Assembly (NCBI GenBank): GCA_003641465.1
Contig: QNAJ01000105.1
Coordinates: forward strand, 1 to 5,867
DNA: 5,867 bases
Source of the DNA: Verrucomicrobiota bacterium
Lineage (GTDB): Bacteria; Verrucomicrobiota; Kiritimatiellia; B70-G9
Reading direction: 5' to 3'
Positions within the stretch are counted from its first letter, which is position 1; every line of letters starts with the position of its first letter. Below are positions 1 to 5,562 of this stretch, one piece after another. The notes beneath the pieces were generated by a model. It did not search any database. It worked only from the letters and a program-made list of their open reading frames with translations, and was not told where the DNA came from. The position numbers were made by a program, and so were the translations under genes.

Positions 1-294
1 ACCGCCCTTTGCGCAGTGTGGGCGTCCACCACCACCCGGGCCGATGCACTATCAACGGCATTTTCGGTTTTGGGCCCCGCCGGAACCTGCGCTGTGCTTG
101 ACCGGTTCAACGATTGTGAAATCCTGATGGTGGAAAAAAGTCTCCCGCCGCGGTTCTGGGCGACGGAGGGAGCAGGCAAGTTGATCCACTGGAAGAGCCG
201 CCGGCCTGCAGAGGTGATTCCATTGCGACCACCTGGCGGGCAGGTTACCGGGCGAGCAGCAGGCCAGCTAACATCGCTGCCATCCCCAGATTGA
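1..294 (+). CDS. apbE: ApbE-family FAD:protein FMN transferase, C-terminal part (5' end outside window)
   Basis: The frame is open from base 1 to a TGA at 292-294, giving 97 residues with no start in view; the ATG-like codon at 16 is not a credible start because homologous sequence continues to the left edge. Visible residues 7-25 contain the short block TRADALSTAFSVLGP. This matches the conserved ApbE C-terminal signature, in which an Asp and a Thr four residues later (here D15 and T19) help bind the divalent metal. The family moves FMN from FAD onto a Thr/Ser of partner proteins such as Nqr or Rnf subunits, usually outside the cytoplasmic membrane. No partner gene is in view. After the family core ends near the sequence KLIHW there is a tail of about 35 residues rich in Arg, Pro and Gly. 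The last 50 bp of it are antisense to the end of the menA-like gene, so the tail may be a non-conserved extension. The call rests mainly on one motif in a fragment. Confidence 0.72.
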   Translation, partial: TALCAVWASTTTRADALSTAFSVLGPAGTCAVLDRFNDCEILMVEKSLPPRFWATEGAGKLIHWKSRRPAEVIPLRPPGGQVTGRAAGQLTSLPSPD

Positions 295-1204
295 ATCCAG
301 CGATGGTGGTCGCTTGTGCCAGGTAGAGTTTTCCGGAGGACTTTTCCCCCGCGGCAGCCAGCGCGACGGCAGCGATATTCACGAGCGGACCGAGAATGCC
401 GGCCAGAACTCCGACGGTGATAGCCGGATGGAGAACCATCGCCGCGACAACCAGAATCGCGGCGAGGTTGACCACCAGCAGCAGTCGGACCGTTGCGTTG
501 TAGCCCCACCGTACGGCCAAGGTATTCTTGCCGGCGGCGCGGTCCGCAGGGATATCCGGCAACTCATTAACCAGAATGACAGCTCCCACGAGCAGCCCCG
601 GGTAAAGTGAGGCCAGCACAGGTATGAATGAAACGAAGCCGGTTTGCGCGTAGAAGGCGCCGCATACCAGGAGTGGGCCGAAAGTTACCATTATTGCCGG
701 CTCGCCCAGGGAGCGGTAAGCCAGGCGCACAGGGGGCGCAGTGTAGAATACGGCCAGCAGGGCTCCGCTGAGCGCTATCCAGCTCAGTGGTCCCCACCCG
801 TGATCCACTTTCCAGGCGAGCGTGCCCCAGCACAAAAGCGCCACCAGGCCTGCGGCGCAGGCATATGCCGCGACGCGCTGCGGGGAAATGACGTGGTTCG
901 AAAGAAAAGGCGAACCCCCACTGAGGGGAGTGCGCCGGCGGTTACACGGATCCGCGCCGGAGAGAAAGTCGAACAGGTCGTTGAGCAGGTTGGCGGCGAC
1001 ATGGGCGGCTGCCACTCCACCGAGCGTCAGCCCGGCCGCAAGCAGATTTATCCGCCCCACCGTCACCCGGGTCAGGACCTGACCGAGAAGCGCCGGCATC
1101 ACTGAAGCCGAGATGAAAGGGGTACGGGCGAGCCGAAAGAAGCTTGGTCTGGACCTGTCCCGTGCAGCAACTTCAGCCCCTTGCAGCGTATCTTGAAGCT
1201 TCAT
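245..1204 (-). CDS. menA: UbiA-superfamily prenyltransferase, probable 1,4-dihydroxy-2-naphthoate polyprenyltransferase (MenA)
   Basis: A 319-residue, very hydrophobic protein with an ATG start at 1204 and a TAA stop at 245-247. MenA joins a polyprenyl diphosphate to 1,4-dihydroxy-2-naphthoate in the membrane, the step before methylation to menaquinone. The first Asp-rich motif NLLNDLFDF lies at residues 72-80 (N75, D76, D79, followed by D85) and should bind Mg-diphosphate. A MenA-like loop with PLSGGS is at 93-98. The block YTAPPVRLAYRSLGE is at 154-168. The second Asp-rich motif NELPDIPADRAAGKNT is at 213-228 (D217, D221). The rest is a series of membrane helices, fitting the eight or nine of the family, and the length is normal. 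A MenE-like gene is divergently placed, which favours MenA over other UbiA relatives such as ubiquinone or chlorophyll side-chain transferases. Upstream of the ATG I see only a weak AGG Shine-Dalgarno match. The 3' end overlaps the apbE-like gene by 50 bp. Confidence 0.78.
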   Translation of the reverse strand: MKLQDTLQGAEVAARDRSRPSFFRLARTPFISASVMPALLGQVLTRVTVGRINLLAAGLTLGGVAAAHVAANLLNDLFDFLSGADPCNRRRTPLSGGSPFLSNHVISPQRVAAYACAAGLVALLCWGTLAWKVDHGWGPLSWIALSGALLAVFYTAPPVRLAYRSLGEPAIMVTFGPLLVCGAFYAQTGFVSFIPVLASLYPGLLVGAVILVNELPDIPADRAAGKNTLAVRWGYNATVRLLLVVNLAAILVVAAMVLHPAITVGVLAGILGPLVNIAAVALAAAGEKSSGKLYLAQATTIAGFNLGMAAMLAGLLLAR

Positions 1205-1227
1205 GGTCTACTGCCTATATTTCGGGG

Positions 1228-1248
1228 AGGATCTTCTAAAGACCTTTT
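1228..1248. repeat. Imperfect inverted repeat in the menA/menE divergent region
   Basis: AGG-A-TCTT at 1228-1235 can pair with AAGACCT at 1239-1245 through seven base pairs, with one bulged A and a 3-nt loop, and is followed by TTTT on the + strand. It lies in the AT-rich middle of the divergent region. It could be an operator for a dimeric regulator or a small leader hairpin. The stem is short and not GC-rich, so a terminator function is doubtful, and a chance match is possible. Confidence 0.2.
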
Positions 1249-1310
1249 CAATTCAACAGATAACGGGAGAGTCTAGTCGGCAGAAGGCAAGAGACAAGCA
1301 AGTCCGTCAG

Positions 1311-1316
1311 AGAAGG
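1311..1316 (+). promoter_or_regulatory. Likely ribosome binding site of the menE-like gene
   Basis: AGAAGG lies 10 nt before the ATG at 1327. It is a moderate Shine-Dalgarno match with slightly long spacing. In-frame stops at 1237-1239 and 1261-1263 close the frame upstream, and the ATG at 1327 directly precedes the conserved MenE-type N-terminus, which supports this start. Confidence 0.4.
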
Positions 1317-1326
1317 CTGCCTCTCG

Positions 1327-2469
1327 ATGTCCGCGATCCGTTGTCCACTGCAGGAAGCCGCCCAGATCTCGCGGCATCGCCCGGCGGTCATCACGCCGGA
1401 AGGGCTGCTGCGGTTCGGCCATCTGGAACAGTGTGTCGAAGCCACCGCGAGCATGCTGGAGACAGTCGGAATTGGGGCCGGTGACCGCATTGTGCTTGCC
1501 CTGCGGCCGTCGTGGCGTTTCCCCATTGTCGCAATGGCGGCGCTTCGCAGGGCGGCGGTCATCTGTCCGGTGGACCCCGGCCTGCCGGATCCTGTGCTCG
1601 TGCGGTGCGTTCGTCTGGCGGAGAGCACACTGATTATCACTGAGACAGATTGGGTGCCCCGTTTTAACCGTATGGTGAACATTGCGGCAGCCGACGTTCA
1701 GCGGTTGACCGGTGTGGTGTATCCAGGGCGGAAAAACCAGCGTCCTGTCATGCTCTCGCTGGTACAGCCGGCCACAATGTATTTCGTGGCCTGTGACGAT
1801 GGGTACCGGGGCATCATCCACACGGTTGAGAGTCACTACTACAGTGCAGTCGGTGCGAATCTCAACATCCGGCTTCGTTCCAATGACCGGTGGCTGTTGA
1901 ATATGCCGCTCCACGTGGTCAGTTCCATCAGTGTCCTTTTCCGGTGCCTGCTGAGCGGAGCCACGATGGTCATCCCTGCAGAGGGTGAGCCGCTGTCGGA
2001 GGCGCTGGAGAGGTATGAAATCACGCATGTCTCGCTGACCCGCCGTGAGTTCTCGGACCTGTTGCGGACACAGTGTAACCGGGACCGTTTTCCCCGGCTG
2101 CAGCACATCATCGTCCGGGGCCTGCCGTCTGCGGATGAGCTTCAACAGGCGGAAAGCCGGGGATTCAGAGTGCATCCGTGCTATGGCCTGCCGGAGATGG
2201 CGTCGCAGATAGCCGTGTCATCGGACCGCGATGGTCCCGAAGGACGCCGGACGTCGGGCAGGGTGCTGCCGTATCGTCGGCTTCGGGTTGACGAGAACGG
2301 CAACATTCTCGTGAGCGGTCGTACCCTTTATACCGGCTGCGTGGTGGAAGGCGATCGGAAGACGGAACTGCCTCGGGACGGATGGTACCGCACGGGGGAC
2401 CGGGGCTCTCTGGATGAGGAAGGATATCTGACTATCGAGCACCTGCAGGATCCGGAAGGCTCCTGGTAG
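1327..2469 (+). CDS. MenE-like adenylate-forming (AMP-binding) protein, degenerate P-loop and truncated C-terminus
   Basis: A 380-residue protein resembling o-succinylbenzoate-CoA ligase (MenE), which activates o-succinylbenzoate with ATP and CoA in menaquinone synthesis. The N-terminal block (GIGAGDRIVLAL, 48-59), the segment ESHYYSAVGANLN (168-180), DRWLLNMPL (187-195), ITHVSL (232-237), CYGLPEMASQ (285-294) and GWYRTGD (352-358) all follow MenE order and spacing. The Ser/Thr/Gly/Lys-rich ATP loop that should sit at about 152-165 reads instead FVACDDGYRGIIHT, without the Ser/Thr residues and the Lys. The YGxTE motif has Pro for Thr (Y286-E290). The protein stops just after the Asp-Gly-Asp region, so the hinge motif and the whole C-terminal lid with its catalytic Lys are missing; full MenE proteins are roughly 450-490 residues. 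The frame is otherwise intact. It is probably inactive as a ligase and may be a pseudoenzyme or a decaying gene. It faces away from menA and overlaps the kamA-like gene by 38 bp at its 3' end. Confidence 0.72.
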   Translation: MSAIRCPLQEAAQISRHRPAVITPEGLLRFGHLEQCVEATASMLETVGIGAGDRIVLALRPSWRFPIVAMAALRRAAVICPVDPGLPDPVLVRCVRLAESTLIITETDWVPRFNRMVNIAAADVQRLTGVVYPGRKNQRPVMLSLVQPATMYFVACDDGYRGIIHTVESHYYSAVGANLNIRLRSNDRWLLNMPLHVVSSISVLFRCLLSGATMVIPAEGEPLSEALERYEITHVSLTRREFSDLLRTQCNRDRFPRLQHIIVRGLPSADELQQAESRGFRVHPCYGLPEMASQIAVSSDRDGPEGRRTSGRVLPYRRLRVDENGNILVSGRTLYTGCVVEGDRKTELPRDGWYRTGDRGSLDEEGYLTIEHLQDPEGSW

Positions 2470-3538
2470 TGCCCGCCTCACAGTATACCGTCAGCCTGCC
2501 TTCGTAGTTGGTCAGGTACCACGCCCCGTCCTTACGCGAAACGACGTAGTCCGGCATCAGAGGAACCTTTCCGCCGCCCCCCGGCGGATCAATGACGAAC
2601 AGAGGTACGGCCAGTGATCCGGTTCTACCGTACATCCGGCGTATCAGCCGGATGCCGGTTTCAACCGGGGTGCGGAAATGCGAAGTCCCGGGCGCCAGGT
2701 CACATTGATGAAGGTAGTAGGGTTTCACCCGCAACCGCACCAGACCGTTCATCAGACGGAGCATGGTCTCCGGTTCGTCATTGATATCCTTCAGTAGTAC
2801 TGTCTGATTCCCCATGGGTATCCCGTGGTCAGCAAGGATCGAACATGCAGCGGCGAATCGGGGGGTCAATTCATCCGGATGAACAGTGTGATGAATGAGC
2901 CAGAGGGGCTGGTACTCGCGGAGCAGCTCCGCCAGTGCGGGGGTCACCCGCGAGGGCAGCACTGCCGGAATCCGGGTATGCAGGCGGAGTATCTCGACAT
3001 GCGGAACACTCCTCAGATCTCGCAGCAGTCTGCGGAGTACACTATCGTCCAGCATCAACGGGTCGCCGCCGGACAGGATTACCTCGCGGATTTCCCGGTG
3101 GTCGCGCAGATAGGCCAGGACTCGGGGCCACCAGTCAATCCCGCGCGGCCTCTTGCGCGTGAAAAGGCGGCGCCGGGTGCAGAACCGGCAATAGACCGCG
3201 CAGCGGTCGGTTACCAGAAGCAACAGCCGGTCGCTGTAGGTATGAATCACGTCCGGGAGGGGGGCATGCTGCTGTTCGCCGAGGGGATCGCTGACTTCTT
3301 CCGGCGAGCTTTCAAGCTCCCTGCAATGGGGAACGACGGCGCGGCGGAGCGGATAATCCGGTGCCGAGGACCGGATCAACGATGCATAGTAAGGGGTGAT
3401 CGCCACGGGAACCGGGGTGCCCTGTCTCAACGCCAGGAGCTCTTCCGGCGTGAGCTCGAGAATACGCGAGAGCGCCTCTACGGTTTTCAGGCGGTTACGG
3501 AGCTCGCGACGCCAGTCTTCACTCCAAGTTGCGTTCAA
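2432..3538 (-). CDS. KamA-family radical SAM/PLP aminomutase (lysine 2,3-aminomutase-like)
   Basis: From the TTG start at 3538 this is a 368-residue protein. The family moves an alpha-amino group to the beta carbon using a 4Fe-4S cluster, SAM and PLP. Seen: the family opening WSEDWRRELRNRL near residues 5-17; the cluster motif CAVYCRFC (C113, C117, C120); R122 just after it, which in lysine 2,3-aminomutase (LAM) holds the carboxylate; LSGGDPL at 155-161; QCDLAPG with D280; and DPPGGGGK with D317 and the PLP lysine K324. The two Asp match D293 and D330 of clostridial LAM, which bind the lysine side-chain amine, so a basic substrate is likely. The LAM zinc site is absent: the Cys of the INDC motif is Glu (E255) and the Cys-rich tail is missing. 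EpmB, which makes beta-lysine for elongation factor EF-P, also lacks that tail, but its PLP segment differs. It is the last gene of the polyamine operon. An alternative start is TTG at 3616, overlapping the speB stop (394 residues). Confidence 0.85.
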   Translation of the reverse strand: MNATWSEDWRRELRNRLKTVEALSRILELTPEELLALRQGTPVPVAITPYYASLIRSSAPDYPLRRAVVPHCRELESSPEEVSDPLGEQQHAPLPDVIHTYSDRLLLLVTDRCAVYCRFCTRRRLFTRKRPRGIDWWPRVLAYLRDHREIREVILSGGDPLMLDDSVLRRLLRDLRSVPHVEILRLHTRIPAVLPSRVTPALAELLREYQPLWLIHHTVHPDELTPRFAAACSILADHGIPMGNQTVLLKDINDEPETMLRLMNGLVRLRVKPYYLHQCDLAPGTSHFRTPVETGIRLIRRMYGRTGSLAVPLFVIDPPGGGGKVPLMPDYVVSRKDGAWYLTNYEGRLTVYCEAGTTRSLPDPAGAR

Positions 3539-3543
3539 TCTTG

Positions 3544-3549
3544 CTCTCC
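3544..3549 (-). promoter_or_regulatory. Ribosome binding site supporting the internal TTG start of the kamA-like gene
   Basis: On the minus strand GGAGAG lies 5 nt before the TTG at 3538-3536. That TTG begins four codons before the conserved Trp of the family N-terminus. The competing TTG at 3616 has GGAGG 13 nt upstream, a poorer spacing, and would add 26 residues (MSVCLGG onward) that do not resemble the family. This decides the start in favour of 3538, though the upstream TTG overlaps the speB stop as TTGA and cannot be excluded. Confidence 0.55.
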
Positions 3550-3612
3550 GTTGGTTTTGGCCGCAGCGGCGATTGCCCTTCAGAGCCGGTTTCAGTCCTC
3601 CCAGGCAGACAC

Positions 3613-4488
3613 TCAATCTCGGAAAACCGCCTCCAGCAGCAGTTTTGCCGCCAGCCGGGCTGCCACGTACTCTGACACGCAGGTTCCCGGTACTGGTGCG
3701 AGTTCCACGATGTCGGCACCTACCAGCGATTTTTCCCGGCAGAGAATACGGACGATTTCCAGGACCGTGAACCAGTCCAATCCACCGGGCTCCGGGGTTC
3801 CGGTTCCCGGCACCAGAGAAGGATCGAAAACATCCAAGTCAATGCTGAGATAGACGTTGCGCGAAAGAGTATCGAGTATCACCGGCATGAACTGTTCCAC
3901 CGGTCGCCCTCGCATTTCGCCGGCGCGCAGTAATCTCAGCCGTTGCCGCCGGGCGAATTTGAATTCCTCCTCAGAGTAGCTGCGTACGCCCATCCAGACC
4001 GTTCCCACCCCCAGTTCGACCAGTCTCCGCCCGGTACACGCGTGAGAGTACGGCGTCTCCTGGTAGGTGTCGCGCAGGTCGGCATGTGCATCCAGCAGCA
4101 GGACATCGAGGTCGGCCCATACCTGTCTGGCGGCCGCCACCAGAGCCGGGGTGATGGAGTGTTCCCCACCCAATGCCAGCAGGAAGCGTCTTTGCTTGAA
4201 GATCGGCTCGGCTGCGGAGCGGATCGCCTTCATAGCCTGCGGCGGATCTGTTCCGGCGAGATCCAGTGCGGGCAGTGTCTGGACCCGCCACTGCGGCTGA
4301 ATGCAGTACTCTTCGTCAAAAAGTTCTACCTGTGTGCTGGCCTCCAGCAGAGCCTGCGGCCCGCGCACAGTTCCACCGCGGTAGCAGACCGTTTTCTCGT
4401 AGGGAATCGGCAGAACCGCCGCAGGAGCCTCCGGATCGGAGGCGGTGCGGTCATCCAGATCAAGAAAGTTGGGTGGCCCGTTTCTCAT
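3613..4488 (-). CDS. speB: Agmatinase (ureohydrolase/arginase family)
   Basis: A 291-residue cytoplasmic enzyme of normal length for the family, expected to split agmatine into putrescine and urea with a binuclear manganese centre. All metal ligands are present: H110 in GGEHS, D133, H135 and D137 in DAHADLRD, and D217 and D219 in SIDLDVFDPS. PYSHACTGRR at 146-155 fits the agmatinase branch, where a His in this loop is conserved, and E262 lies in DIVELAP. The neighbouring speA gene makes agmatine from arginine, so agmatinase is more likely than arginase or formimidoylglutamase. The ATG at 4488 overlaps the TGA of the upstream DHS-like gene as ATGA, which suggests translational coupling; the Shine-Dalgarno match before it is weak, in keeping with that. 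The stop at 3613-3615 touches a possible TTG start of the next gene. Confidence 0.93.
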   Translation of the reverse strand: MRNGPPNFLDLDDRTASDPEAPAAVLPIPYEKTVCYRGGTVRGPQALLEASTQVELFDEEYCIQPQWRVQTLPALDLAGTDPPQAMKAIRSAAEPIFKQRRFLLALGGEHSITPALVAAARQVWADLDVLLLDAHADLRDTYQETPYSHACTGRRLVELGVGTVWMGVRSYSEEEFKFARRQRLRLLRAGEMRGRPVEQFMPVILDTLSRNVYLSIDLDVFDPSLVPGTGTPEPGGLDWFTVLEIVRILCREKSLVGADIVELAPVPGTCVSEYVAARLAAKLLLEAVFRD

Positions 4489-5504
4489 CCCGCGGTCCGC
4501 AACCGTTCCAGGAGTGCTGAGACCATCAGCGGAAGCGCAATGGTGGCGTCGCTGATCACGGTGGCCTCCACCGCCCGCTTTTCATACTTTCCCCAGCTTT
4601 TCGACTCTGAGATGGTACATCCGCTCAATCCCCCGAACTCGGGCCGGTCGGTAGTAATACGCACCCCATAGTGATAGCCGGTGGCAGGCGCTTTTTCGGG
4701 CCGGGTCTTCATGTTCAGAAACGGATAGATCTGCTGCGCCCAGTTCCGCGGGACACCGCCGCCCACAGATACCAGGCCGGCGCGGGGTTGGCCGCAGATA
4801 AGTCTGCCGAAATGCTCGACATCGGCCAGCGTGTCGAATACCAGCCGGCTCCCATCCCCGAACCAGTCCCGTTCATTGGCGGCTACGACGTTCAGCCCGA
4901 GTTCGCTGTCCGAGATGGCGGGAATGAAAATCGGGACTCCTTTGCGCGCCGCGACGGTGAGAATCCCGCGGCCCTGCAGGCGCTCGCCTACCTGGCGGCA
5001 GAATTCCGCGGTAGGGATCACCCGCAGATCACCGCGGCGCTCATAGTCGAGTTCCTTCATCATGAGATCAAGGATGTGCTCCGCATGATAGAAGGCGTCT
5101 TCCGTGATGTAAGTGTCATATACGCGGTTGATCTCCAGTTCCCGCAGTTCCACGTCATCGGCGAATGGATCGCCTATGTAGTGTGCCTGCTGCTCCTCGG
5201 CGCAGATGTTGCACAGGTCATGGGCAATGGTGGCACCGGTACAGATGACCACATCCAGGAGCCCCTCTTCGATCAGGGTGGCGACCAGTTCGCCCATGCC
5301 CGCCGGCACCATGGCTCCGGCCAGACTGATAACCCGCAGGCAATTCCTGTCGCGGCACATCGCTTCCCATACGTCCACAGCATAAGCCAGTGCCCGTCCC
5401 TGGAATGCGCACCGGCGGAGTCCGCGTACCAGCCTGTCCGGCGTAGTGCACTCTTTGGGATCCAGGGCCCGTATCTTTTCCCGCAGATAGTCCTCCTTCT
5501 TCAC
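4485..5504 (-). CDS. Deoxyhypusine synthase-like protein (bacterial branch, probable homospermidine/polyamine synthase)
   Basis: A 339-residue protein with a GTG start at 5504. Deoxyhypusine synthase takes the aminobutyl group of spermidine, using NAD, and passes it through an active-site lysine to a lysine of eIF5A. Bacteria have no eIF5A; some bacterial relatives are known or proposed to pass the group to putrescine, making homospermidine. Conserved here: the dinucleotide-binding blocks at 61-70 (LAGAMVPAGM) and 84-96 (DVVICTGATIAHD), GGGVPRNW at 248-255, and SESKSWGK at 299-306. K306 and W304 match human K329 and W327, and E300 matches E323. N254 stands where human H288 is, and no Asp matches human D316. 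The acceptor is therefore probably not an eIF5A-type protein. Its place between speA and speB supports a polyamine role: SpeB would supply putrescine. It lies 58 bp after speA and overlaps speB by 4 nt. The exact product is inferred. Confidence 0.85.
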   Translation of the reverse strand: MKKEDYLREKIRALDPKECTTPDRLVRGLRRCAFQGRALAYAVDVWEAMCRDRNCLRVISLAGAMVPAGMGELVATLIEEGLLDVVICTGATIAHDLCNICAEEQQAHYIGDPFADDVELRELEINRVYDTYITEDAFYHAEHILDLMMKELDYERRGDLRVIPTAEFCRQVGERLQGRGILTVAARKGVPIFIPAISDSELGLNVVAANERDWFGDGSRLVFDTLADVEHFGRLICGQPRAGLVSVGGGVPRNWAQQIYPFLNMKTRPEKAPATGYHYGVRITTDRPEFGGLSGCTISESKSWGKYEKRAVEATVISDATIALPLMVSALLERLRTAG

Positions 5505-5562
5505 TCTGTCCTCCTCTCCTGCGGCCGGCTGCGGGGTCTGACGGCCCGGACGTGGGCTCCGG
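5505..5562 (-). other. Short intergenic gap between speA and the DHS-like gene
   Basis: This 58-bp GC-rich gap holds the Shine-Dalgarno sequence of the DHS-like gene and little else. GCCC and GGGC could form a 4-bp stem, but no run of T follows on the minus strand, so I see no terminator. The gap is consistent with speA and the downstream genes sharing one transcript. It is the largest certain gap in the operon. Confidence 0.5.
5510..5520 (-). promoter_or_regulatory. Strong ribosome binding site for the GTG-started DHS-like gene
   Basis: On the minus strand AGGAGAGGAGG ends 5 nt before the GTG at 5504-5502. The AGGAGG part is a perfect Shine-Dalgarno sequence at ideal spacing. It fixes the GTG as the start, although no ATG is available there. 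Confidence 0.75.

Larger units (their letters stand above)
1205..1326. promoter_or_regulatory. Divergent intergenic region between menA-like and menE-like genes
   Basis: These 122 bp separate two genes read outward in opposite directions, so promoters for both should lie here. The part from about 1212 to 1263 is clearly richer in A and T than the flanking genes. I could not find a -35/-10 pair with good spacing on either strand; AGATAAC near 1258-1264 is a possible + strand -10 element with no matching -35. An imperfect palindrome at 1228-1245 is listed separately. The location is firm, but no specific promoter is assigned. Confidence 0.4.

Noticed and set aside
1228..1248. Rho-independent terminator
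   Set aside because: The stem is short, AT-containing and bulged, the T run is only four bases, and it lies between divergent starts where no transcript should end.
1273..2175. Minus-strand open frame (300 codons) opposite the menE-like gene
   Set aside because: The + strand frame shows clear MenE blocks; the minus frame is rich in Arg, His and Gln and looks like a shadow.
2440..2600. Frameshifted remnant of the missing MenE C-terminal lid
   Set aside because: I looked downstream of the stop in the other + frames for the usual Gly-Gly-Glu-Asn hinge or the Pro-x-Gly-Lys motif and found none; the DNA is accounted for by the kamA-like gene.
2825..3853. Long + strand open frame (342 codons)
   Set aside because: It is antisense to the well-supported kamA-like and speB genes, has low-complexity composition and no recognisable family; long antisense frames are common in GC-rich coding DNA.
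4740..4760. Arg instead of Lys in GGGVPRN taken as loss of the DHS catalytic lysine
   Set aside because: The catalytic lysine of the family lies in the SWGK motif, which is intact here (K306); the Arg is not at that position.
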